DNA from: an uncultured Eubacteriales bacterium
GTDB lineage: Bacteria > Bacillota > Clostridia > Oscillospirales > Acutalibacteraceae
Direction: 5' to 3'
NCBI GenBank assembly: GCA_949293815.1
Contig: CASFEZ010000005.1
Coordinates: forward strand, 94,540 to 158,539
DNA length: 64,000 bases
Both the position numbers and the translations under genes were made by a program. This document shows positions 44,218 to 50,973 of this stretch, piece after piece. The notes below the pieces were generated by a model. That model saw only the letters and a list, made by a program, of their open reading frames with translations. It did not search any database and was not told where the DNA came from. Within the stretch, counting starts at the first letter, position 1, and each line of letters opens with the position of its first letter.

Positions 44218-45780
44218 ATGTTAGACAAACGCAGAGCAGGCGTGCTGATGCATATCAGTTCCCTGCCGTCAGAGTACGGAATCGGGGTTTTTGATGAAAG
44301 CTGTAAAAAGTTTGCCGATGTCCTTGCGGATATGGGCTTTCATTATTGGCAGGTTTTGCCCTTTAACCCGGTAGATGATGCCAATTCCCCTTATTGCTCC
44401 GCTTCGGCGTTTGCGGGGAATCTGTTGTTTATCGACCCGATGGGACTGGTCAGGCTGGGGCTTTGCACCGAAGCGGAGGCGGCGGAGAACCGCTATACCG
44501 GCTCGCCCTATACCGCCGATTATGAATTTGCGGCAAAAAAACGCATGGCGCTGCTCAAAAAAGCCTTCGGGCGCATCGACACCGCGCTGCAAAAAGAGAT
44601 TGCCGCGTTTGAAAAAGAAAACCCCTGGCTGACGGATTTCGCGTTTTATATGGCGCTCAAGGAGGCCAACGGCGGCAAGCCCTGGTGGCAATGGCAGGAG
44701 GCACAGGCGGATTACCACCGTTTTCTCAAAGAACAGACCGCCTCTTATGAACAGCAGGCGGCGTTCTGGAAATTTACTCAGTATCTGTTCTTTCGCCAAT
44801 GGAAGGAAATCAAAGCGTATATCAACAAAAAAGGCATTGCCGTCATTGGCGATATGCCCATTTATGTTGCCATGGACAGTGCCGATGTATGGGCGGGGAC
44901 GGAGAACTTTTTGATTGACGAAAAAAAGCGCAAGCCCGAAAAGGTCGCCGGGGTGCCGCCTGACTATTTCAGCGCAGACGGTCAGCTCTGGGGCAACCCG
45001 CTGTATGACTGGGATAAAATGGAAAAGGACGGCTACCGCTGGTGGCTGAAGCGATTGACGGCGGCATTTTGCCTGTATGATGTGGTGCGCATCGACCATT
45101 TCCGCGCCTTCGCAAGCTATTGGGCGGTTCCCGCCGACAGCAAAACCGCCAAGGTCGGCCAGTGGTGCGAAGGACCCGGCATGAAATTGTTCCAAAAAGT
45201 ATTCGAGGTATTCCCCAACGCGCCCATTATTGCCGAGGATTTGGGCGTTTTCGGTGAGGATGTAACAAAGCTGCTGCAAGACACCGGCTTCCCGGGCATG
45301 AAGGTGGTGCAGTTCGGCTTTGACCCGGACGCTGATTCGCTGCATCTGCCCCACAACGCCGTTATCAATTCGGTCAATTATGTGGGTACCCACGATAACA
45401 ACACCCTTTTGGGCTGGCTTTGGGAGGCGAGTGAGCGGGAACGCCGCTTTGCGCTGGACTATGTGGGCTTTACCGGCAGCAACTGGGGCGACGGCGGGTA
45501 TCATTCCCAAAGCTGCCGCCGGATTATCGAAAGCGTATGGCGCTCCTCCTCCAACACCGCCATGATTGCCTTTCAGGACCTTTGCGGCTTCGGCTCGGAC
45601 GCGCGTATGAATATTCCCGGCGTGCCCGAAAAGAACTGGCGCTTCCGCACCACCTGGGATACCATTGACCAGATTGACAAGGCTTATTTCCGCAAAATCA
45701 ACGCCCTGTACCGCCGTATGTACCCGCTGAATCTGACAAAAGAAGAACCTGCCCCTGACAAAACGGAATCTATTACATAA
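44218..45780 (+). CDS. malQ: 4-alpha-glucanotransferase (GH77, amylomaltase)
   Basis: Disproportionates maltooligosaccharides in glycogen or starch metabolism. 520 aa, full length for amylomaltase. Visible motifs: GVLMHISSLPSEYGIG at the start, the nucleophile region VRIDHFRAF, the acid/base EDLG in IAEDLGVFGEDV, and VGTHDNNTLLGW. Cytoplasmic. I use the ATG at 44218 because GGAGG is just upstream. Monocistronic as far as can be seen. Confidence 0.95.
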   Translation: MLDKRRAGVLMHISSLPSEYGIGVFDESCKKFADVLADMGFHYWQVLPFNPVDDANSPYCSASAFAGNLLFIDPMGLVRLGLCTEAEAAENRYTGSPYTADYEFAAKKRMALLKKAFGRIDTALQKEIAAFEKENPWLTDFAFYMALKEANGGKPWWQWQEAQADYHRFLKEQTASYEQQAAFWKFTQYLFFRQWKEIKAYINKKGIAVIGDMPIYVAMDSADVWAGTENFLIDEKKRKPEKVAGVPPDYFSADGQLWGNPLYDWDKMEKDGYRWWLKRLTAAFCLYDVVRIDHFRAFASYWAVPADSKTAKVGQWCEGPGMKLFQKVFEVFPNAPIIAEDLGVFGEDVTKLLQDTGFPGMKVVQFGFDPDADSLHLPHNAVINSVNYVGTHDNNTLLGWLWEASERERRFALDYVGFTGSNWGDGGYHSQSCRRIIESVWRSSSNTAMIAFQDLCGFGSDARMNIPGVPEKNWRFRTTWDTIDQIDKAYFRKINALYRRMYPLNLTKEEPAPDKTESIT

Positions 45781-45946
45781 AAAGGTGTAAAACTGCAAAA
45801 ATATGTAATAGAAAGCAATGTGCCATTCACATTTCGAAATATACAGTTTCCAGGGCGGGATACAAGAAAAGAAAGGTCTACGCACCGTAGATACAGCGTC
45901 AATATAAACAACTCTACGCTTCGTGTGTGTTTCTTCAGGTGACCAC

Positions 45947-45961
45947 CCACTACAATAGTGG
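45947..45961. promoter_or_regulatory. Inverted repeat before the XRE regulator
   Basis: CCACTA-CAA-TAGTGG, 15 bp, overlapping a possible -10 box TACAAT (45951-45956) and ending 22 bases before the start codon. Well placed for autoregulation by the XRE protein. Confidence 0.5.
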
Positions 45962-45982
45962 CAGAAAGGAGGCCGGGAACAT

Positions 45983-46588
45983 ATGGATCAAATCCGAATC
46001 GGTAAATTTATAGCCGCGTCAAGAAAAACAAAAAACCTTACCCAAAGGCAGCTTGCTGAAACCCTTTCCATTAGTGACAAAACAATTTCTAAATGGGAGT
46101 GCGGAAAGGGACTTCCCGAAGTTTCTCTCATGCTGCCATTGTGTGCGGCTTTAGATATTACGGTCAACGATTTGCTTTCTGGTGAAAAGGTATCTTCAAT
46201 GGACTATCAAAAAAAGGCGGAGGTAAATATGATAAACCTGATGAAAGAAAATGAGGAAAACAGGAAACGAATGGCATTGTCCATCATTACCGGTGGAATC
46301 ACCATCATTGCCGTATGCGCTTTGATTGTTATTGCATCTTTTCTTGATTTACCTGCGATCGCGCGGATTGTATTGCTTGTGTTCTCTGTTGCAGTGGGAA
46401 TAGCGGGAATCGCGGCTGCCATTATGCTTGATATGGAAGCCGGTTATTTTGAATGCCCCCATTGCAAGGACCTTTTTGTCCCGAACCTGAACGACTATGT
46501 AAAGGGCTATCACACATTTACAAAGCGCAGATTAACCTGCCCAAAGTGCGGAAAAACAGGGATGTGTAAACATCGTGTCACAAGATGA
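45983..46588 (+). CDS. Membrane-anchored XRE-family regulator with zinc ribbon
   Basis: A 201-residue protein. Residues 1-66 are a Cro/C1-type helix-turn-helix (LTQRQLAETLSISDKTISKWECGKGLPEVSLM), then a linker, two membrane helices (about 97-150), and a C-terminal domain with CPHC and CPKC zinc-ribbon knuckles plus a further Cys/His end. The DNA-binding part and the zinc ribbon should both be cytoplasmic, connected by a membrane hairpin. The region is more AT-rich than its neighbours, which fits recent acquisition. The target is unknown; the upstream palindrome is the best candidate. Confidence 0.85.
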   Translation: MDQIRIGKFIAASRKTKNLTQRQLAETLSISDKTISKWECGKGLPEVSLMLPLCAALDITVNDLLSGEKVSSMDYQKKAEVNMINLMKENEENRKRMALSIITGGITIIAVCALIVIASFLDLPAIARIVLLVFSVAVGIAGIAAAIMLDMEAGYFECPHCKDLFVPNLNDYVKGYHTFTKRRLTCPKCGKTGMCKHRVTR

Positions 46589-46642
46589 ATCCGCATTCCG
46601 GCAATCAAGGCAGCAAGCAAACAGAAAAAAGAATAAAAAACA

Positions 46643-46670
46643 GTTGACAAACGCCCATGGCGTGCTATAA
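46643..46670 (+). promoter_or_regulatory. Promoter of the FMN riboswitch-ribU unit
   Basis: Consensus TTGACA (46643-46648), a 16-bp spacer and consensus TATAAT (46665-46670). The spacer contains the small inverted repeat ACGCC-CAT-GGCGT. Confidence 0.8.
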
Positions 46671-46687
46671 TAGAAGTACAAAATATT

Positions 46688-46805
46688 TATCTTCGGGGCA
46701 GGGTGCAATTCCCTACCGGCAGTGATAGTCTGCGAGCGTTTTGCAAAAACGCCGAAGGGGCGCAATTCCCCTACCGACGGTATAGTCCGGATGAGAGAAG
46801 ATGAA
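46688..46805 (+). ncRNA. FMN riboswitch (RFN element)
   Basis: Conserved RFN blocks in order: CTTCGGGGCAGGGTG, AATTCCCTACCGGC, GTGATAGTC, a variable hairpin (GCGTTTTGCAAAAACGC), GGGCGCAATTCCCCTACC, GACGGTATAGTCCGGATG and GAGAGAAGAT. The ends ATCTTC and GAAGAT pair as P1. It binds FMN and controls the following riboflavin transporter through the terminator at 46.85 kb. Confidence 0.95.
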
Positions 46806-46851
46806 TTCCCACGACCCGGGAAGCCGCGCTTCCCTCCGACAAGAATTCAAT

Positions 46852-46884
46852 GTCCCGTGCTTTTTTGCGCGGGACTTTTTCTTT
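46852..46884 (+). terminator. Riboswitch-controlled terminator
   Basis: Stem GTCCCG / CGGGAC with extra GC pairs around a T6 loop (46852-46875), followed by TTTTTCTTTTTC. In the FMN-bound state this hairpin should form and stop transcription before ribU. Confidence 0.85.
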
Positions 46885-46913
46885 TTCTTCCCCGAAAAAG
46901 AAAGGTGTTTTCT

Positions 46914-47501
46914 ATGACAAAAACAAAAGAACATTCCCCCCAGCTTACCAAAGTGGTCAAACTGGTCACCCTGGCGCTTTTGAGCGCCATCGGATTGGTG
47001 CTGATGAGCGTTGTCCGCTTCCCGCTGTTCCCCTCCGCCTCGTTTTTGGAGTATGATATGGCGGATGTGCCGGTCTTTTTGGCGGCGCTCTTCTTTGACA
47101 TTCCCTCCGCGCTTTTGGTGCTTGTGGTAATTTCGGTCATTCAGGGGCTGACGGTCAGCGCGGCCAGCGGCTGGATCGGCATCGTCATGCACATTGTCGC
47201 CACCGGCGCGTTTGTGGTGGCGCTGGGGCTGATTACCCGCAAAGAACGGGATTTCAAGCATATTCTGCCGGGGCATCTGGCTGGCATAGTGCTGATGGCG
47301 GGGCTGATGTGTATCATGAACCTGATTTTCACCCCGATTTTCATGGGCACACCGGTGGAAGCGGTCAAGGATATGCTGCTGCCGATTATTCTGCCCTTTA
47401 ATTTGCTGAAAGGCGGCATCAACAGCGTGTTTACCATTCTGCTGTACTTCCCCCTGTCCAAAATTTTGCACAAGGAAAAACTGCTGCCGCAAAAAGTCTG
47501 A
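46914..47501 (+). CDS. ribU: Riboflavin ECF transporter substrate-binding subunit RibU
   Basis: A 195-residue S-component of an energy-coupling factor transporter with about six membrane helices. The core FPLFPSASFLEYDMADVPVFLAALFF, with the D-x-ADVP riboflavin-binding region, and NLIFTPIFMG are typical. It needs the shared EcfA-EcfA'-EcfT module encoded elsewhere. The FMN riboswitch directly upstream fixes the substrate assignment. AAAGGTG precedes the ATG. Confidence 0.95.
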   Translation: MTKTKEHSPQLTKVVKLVTLALLSAIGLVLMSVVRFPLFPSASFLEYDMADVPVFLAALFFDIPSALLVLVVISVIQGLTVSAASGWIGIVMHIVATGAFVVALGLITRKERDFKHILPGHLAGIVLMAGLMCIMNLIFTPIFMGTPVEAVKDMLLPIILPFNLLKGGINSVFTILLYFPLSKILHKEKLLPQKV

Positions 47502-47569
47502 GCTGCACCTGCGGTTCCGCAAAAAATAACACGCCCTCTCTCCTTTTTGTGCCAACGCGCAAAAAGCAA

Positions 47570-47604
47570 GGCAGAGAATCCCTCACCCGGATTCTCTGCC
47601 TTTT
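47570..47604 (+). terminator. Terminator of ribU
   Basis: Twelve-base stem GGCAGAGAATCC / GGATTCTCTGCC with a short loop, followed by TTTT. Confidence 0.9.
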
Positions 47605-47679
47605 GCATATAAAAGTGACACAGTCGTTCAGCATAAAAACTTTGCAAAAACACCATGTACCGGTCAACTGCCGAACGAC

Positions 47680-47706
47680 AAAAAGCCGCCCGAATCATCG
47701 AGCGGC
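47680..47706 (-). terminator. Terminator of the ylxM-ffh-rpsP-khpA operon
   Basis: Stem GCCGCTCG / CGGGCGGC (one G-T pair) with a six-base loop, followed by T5 on the minus strand. Confidence 0.85.
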
Positions 47707-47758
47707 CTTTATTTGGTTGTTCTGTTAGGCTGCGCACGCAGCCCTTGTACAGAGCGGT

Positions 47759-47992
47759 TCAGTCGATTTCGACCTGTACTTTCTCATTGGCTCTGGATGC
47801 GGTAGCTTTCATGACCACACGGAGGGCTTTTGCAATCTTGCCGTGTTTGCCAATCACGCGACCCATATCGTCCGGGGCGACATGCAGGTGATAGACCACC
47901 ACGCCGTCCTCGTTGGGCTCGTCTACCGTAACAGAAACCGCGTCCGGCGCTTCGACCAGACCTTTTGCCATTTCGACAAGCAATTCCTGCAT
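47759..47992 (-). CDS. khpA: KH-domain RNA-binding protein KhpA
   Basis: A 77-residue protein consisting of one KH domain with the RNA-binding loop GRVIGKHGKIAKALR. KhpA pairs with KhpB/EloR and influences cell elongation and RNA metabolism in Firmicutes. It follows rpsP in the usual order. AAGGAG precedes the ATG. Confidence 0.93.
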   Translation of the reverse strand: MQELLVEMAKGLVEAPDAVSVTVDEPNEDGVVVYHLHVAPDDMGRVIGKHGKIAKALRVVMKATASRANEKVQVEID

Positions 47993-48037
47993 GGTTTTTA
48001 CTCCTTATTCTGCCTGCTTATAAGCGGCAAGCGCAGC

Positions 48038-48283
48038 TTATTCGATCACGCCGTTTTTCTTCAGCAGCGATTTTACGGTATCCGTGGGCTGTGCACCATT
48101 AGCCAGCCACTTTTTCGCTTTTTCGGCATCGATTTTTACCTGTACCGGCTCGGAAACGGGGTTGTAATAACCGATTTCCTCAATAAATCTGCCGTCTCTG
48201 GGATAGCGGGAATCCGCCACCACAATGCGGTAGAACGGCGCTTTTTTCGCACCCATCCGGCGAAGACGCATTTTAACTGCCAT
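48038..48283 (-). CDS. rpsP: 30S ribosomal protein S16
   Basis: An 81-residue S16 with the family start [26 protein letters not shown] and the GYYNPVSEP segment. Part of the SRP/ribosome operon; GGAGG precedes the ATG. Confidence 0.98.
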   Translation of the reverse strand: MAVKMRLRRMGAKKAPFYRIVVADSRYPRDGRFIEEIGYYNPVSEPVQVKIDAEKAKKWLANGAQPTDTVKSLLKKNGVIE

Positions 48284-48461
48284 AAAACTGTTCCTCCAAT
48301 AAATAAAATATCTTTTCTTTTATAAAAACACGCGCAAGGTATGCGGCATGGTTTTATCGTTTTTGCGGCAAAGCCGCCTGTTTGGGAAACTACACCAAAG
48401 CGCATCCGCAAAGGATTGACCGGTGGGACACTGCTTTGTGCAAAGCTGCCCGCCGGGACGC

Positions 48462-49808
48462 TTACATCATCCCCGGGAAACCGCCCATGCCGCCCATCCG
48501 GCGCATTTTTTTGCGGTTGCCCTTGCTGTTCATCTGCTTAAACATTTTTTGCATTTGCTTAAACTGGGAAAGCAGACGATTCACATCCTCTACCTGCATC
48601 CCGCAACCGGCGGCAATGCGGCGCTTGCGGGAGGGGTTGATAATATCGGGGTTGGCACGCTCTTTTGGCGTCATGGAACGGATAATGGCTTCGGTTTTGC
48701 CCAAGGCGCTCTCGTCAATATCCGCGTCCTTGATTTTATTGCCGATACCCGGCAGCATGGAAAGAATATCTTTCATGGAGCCGAGCTTGCGCATCTCCTG
48801 CATTTGCGAGAGCAAATCGTTTAAGTCAAACTTATTTTTGCGCAGCTTTTCTTCCAGCTCTTCTGCCTTTTTCTCGTCCAGCGCCTGCTCCGCTTTTTCA
48901 ATCAGCGAAAGCATATCGCCCATGCCCAGAATACGGGAAGCCATACGGTCCGGGTGGAACACATCCAAGTCCCCGGGCTTTTCGCCCACGCCGACAAATT
49001 TAATCGGTTTGCCGGTCACCGCCCTGGCGGACAGTGCCGCGCCGCCGCGGGTATCGCCGTCGAGCTTGGTTAAAACCAGACCGTCAATGCCCAGCGCCTC
49101 ATTGAAAGAAGCCGCTACATTCACCGCGTCCTGACCGGTCATGGCGTCCACGACCAGCAGGATTTCGTGGGGCTTGACCTCTGCCTTAATGTTTTTCAGC
49201 TCCTGCATCAGCTGCTCATCAATATGCAGCCGTCCGGCCGTATCAATAAACAGATAGTCATAGCCCTTATCCTTTGCGTACCTGACCGCTTCCTTGGCGA
49301 TGGTCACCGGGTTCTCGGTACCCATTTCAAAAACCGGCACGCCCACAGCCTCGCCTATCACCTGCAACTGCTTAATAGCGGCAGGTCTGTAAATATCGCA
49401 GGCAGCCATCAGCGGTCGGTGCCCCTGCTGCTTTAAGCGATAGGCAATCTTCGCGCAGTGGGTGGTTTTACCGGCGCCCTGCAAGCCGCACATCATCACA
49501 ATGGTCGGCGGGTGCGACGCATAGGCAAGCCGTGCTTCGGTGCCGCCCATGAGCGCCGTCAGCTCTTCGTTGACGATTTTAATGACCATTTGCGCGGGGG
49601 TCAGGCTTTCCATCACCTTTGCGCCGATTGCCTTTTCGGTTACGGCATTGGTAAAATCCTTGGCAACCTTATAGCTGACATCCGCCTCCAAAAGTGCCAT
49701 ACGCACGGTACGCATGGCCTCTTTGACGTCGCCCTCGGTCAGGCTGCCTTTGCTTTTTAATTTTTTAAAGGCTTCTTCCAAACGATCGGAAAGACCTTCA
49801 AATGCCAT
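48462..49808 (-). CDS. ffh: Signal recognition particle protein Ffh
   Basis: SRP54 GTPase, 448 aa: N-domain, G-domain with GLQGAGKTTHCAKIA and TAGRLHID, and a methionine-rich M-domain with the RNA-binding region GMQVEDVNRLLSQF and a C-terminal Met/Gly tail (MRRMGGMGGFPGMM). It directs nascent membrane and secreted proteins to the translocon. Coupled to ylxM upstream. Confidence 0.97.
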   Translation of the reverse strand: MAFEGLSDRLEEAFKKLKSKGSLTEGDVKEAMRTVRMALLEADVSYKVAKDFTNAVTEKAIGAKVMESLTPAQMVIKIVNEELTALMGGTEARLAYASHPPTIVMMCGLQGAGKTTHCAKIAYRLKQQGHRPLMAACDIYRPAAIKQLQVIGEAVGVPVFEMGTENPVTIAKEAVRYAKDKGYDYLFIDTAGRLHIDEQLMQELKNIKAEVKPHEILLVVDAMTGQDAVNVAASFNEALGIDGLVLTKLDGDTRGGAALSARAVTGKPIKFVGVGEKPGDLDVFHPDRMASRILGMGDMLSLIEKAEQALDEKKAEELEEKLRKNKFDLNDLLSQMQEMRKLGSMKDILSMLPGIGNKIKDADIDESALGKTEAIIRSMTPKERANPDIINPSRKRRIAAGCGMQVEDVNRLLSQFKQMQKMFKQMNSKGNRKKMRRMGGMGGFPGMM

Positions 49809-49814
49809 ATAGTA

Positions 49815-50168
49815 TCATCCTAATTCTTGTAATTCCTGCGCAATCGATTGCAGTTCGGCCGCAATACGCTGCTGCTCCTCGCCGCCAACGGCGGACAAGC
49901 GGGCTGCCAGTTCTGACAGACGGTGGGATTTTTCAGAAAGAGTCCGAAACATTCTCGCCAAATGCAGCCGCTCTTCCCATTCCAAAAGCTGCTCTTCGGC
50001 GCGTTTGATGGTATCGCGCACGCCCTGACGGGACAATCCCTCATTTTCTGCAATTTCAGCCAGGGAAAGATCCTCGTTATAGTACAAGCTCACAAAATCC
50101 CTGCGCTTTTCGGTCAGCAAGTCGCCGTAAAAATCCAACAACACGGCAAATTCATAATTTTTAGCCAT
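49815..50168 (-). CDS. ylxM: YlxM/p13 SRP-associated helix-turn-helix protein
   Basis: A 117-residue protein of the UPF0122 family: SLYYNEDLSLAEIAENEGLSRQGVRDTIKRAEEQLLEWE is a sigma-region-4-like helix-turn-helix, followed by a helical C-terminus. In streptococci YlxM stimulates the SRP GTPase. It sits six bases before ffh. Confidence 0.93.
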   Translation of the reverse strand: MAKNYEFAVLLDFYGDLLTEKRRDFVSLYYNEDLSLAEIAENEGLSRQGVRDTIKRAEEQLLEWEERLHLARMFRTLSEKSHRLSELAARLSAVGGEEQQRIAAELQSIAQELQELG

Positions 50169-50219
50169 AATAATATCACCGAACGGACATGTAAAGCTTT
50201 TTATCTTTACAGCGAAGCT

Positions 50220-50248
50220 ATTATACTAAACCCCTGCGAAAATGTCAA
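50220..50248 (-). promoter_or_regulatory. Promoter of the ylxM-ffh-rpsP-khpA operon
   Basis: Minus strand consensus TTGACA (50243-50248), a 17-bp spacer and consensus TATAAT (50220-50225). Confidence 0.85.
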
Positions 50249-50270
50249 TAGCTTTTTTGCAGAAGCATTG

Positions 50271-50299
50271 AAAAAAGCCGCACAACCGGTGTGCGGCTT
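50271..50299 (-). terminator. Terminator of the small dockerin gene
   Basis: Stem AAGCCGCACA / TGTGCGGCTT with a five-base loop, followed by a T-run on the minus strand. Confidence 0.9.
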
Positions 50300-50317
50300 T
50301 TGAGCAAATACATCAAC

Positions 50318-50836
50318 TCAATCCAAATCGCCAATGTCGATAGAGCCGGGATCGCTGTCATCGGGCAAAAATACCACCGAAGGCTCTGTCGTGGTCATGG
50401 GAGCTGTAGGCTCCGTTGCGGGCGGCTCCGTCGCGGGCGGCTCCGTTACCGGAGGCTCGGTTGCAGGCGGCTCAGTCGTATTCGAGGTGGGATCTGTTGT
50501 AGGTACATCGGAGGACGGTTCCTCGGAAGACTCCTCGGTAACCGTGATAATGATTTCATCATCCAGTTTTACCGCAATACGTAGTGCTGCCCTGGCATCC
50601 GCAGAAGTAATGCGATCATTTTGATCCACATCCGCCGCTGTCAGCAAATCATCCGCTAAAGACTCAATTCTGACAGCATGCCGAAGAATCAAACGAGCGT
50701 CAACTGAAGTAACTCGACCGTTTGAATCTACATCACCAAGCCGAACATCCTCTGCACCAGCGCTGAAAGAAAAGGCACATACAAGCATAGAGCAAACCAG
50801 CAATGCCGCAGCCATTATTTTAATCCGTTTTGACAT
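50318..50836 (-). CDS. Small secreted protein: N-terminal dockerin and acidic Thr/Pro tail
   Basis: A 172-residue exported protein. Signal peptide about 1-28; dockerin about 31-92 with the two calcium loops DVDSNGRVTSVDAR and DVDQNDRITSADAR, each followed by LR-type helices. The remainder is a Thr/Glu/Pro linker with five TEPPxTEPP-like units and a very acidic end (DDSDPGSIDIGDLD). No catalytic domain. It may be an adaptor, a competitor for cohesins, or a surface-attached spacer. It has its own promoter and terminator. Confidence 0.85.
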   Translation of the reverse strand: MSKRIKIMAAALLVCSMLVCAFSFSAGAEDVRLGDVDSNGRVTSVDARLILRHAVRIESLADDLLTAADVDQNDRITSADARAALRIAVKLDDEIIITVTEESSEEPSSDVPTTDPTSNTTEPPATEPPVTEPPATEPPATEPTAPMTTTEPSVVFLPDDSDPGSIDIGDLD

Positions 50837-50888
50837 AAGAAGCTACCTCCGCTTTATTTAATCAAGGCAAACCAATTTTGCTATACAC

Positions 50889-50918
50889 AGTATAGCACAG
50901 AAAATAGAGTAATTTCAA
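50889..50918 (-). promoter_or_regulatory. Promoter of the small dockerin gene
   Basis: Minus strand TTGAAA (50913-50918), an 18-bp spacer and TATACT (50889-50894). Confidence 0.5.
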
Positions 50919-50973
50919 TAGATTTTTTATAAAAAATACAAGAAAATTTTAACGGAAAGCAGCTGGTACGATT

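Noticed and set aside
44269-45885. A 538-codon open frame on the minus strand opposite malQ
   Set aside because: It is antisense to a complete GH77 enzyme, has no domain or ribosome binding site, and results from GC-rich third positions.
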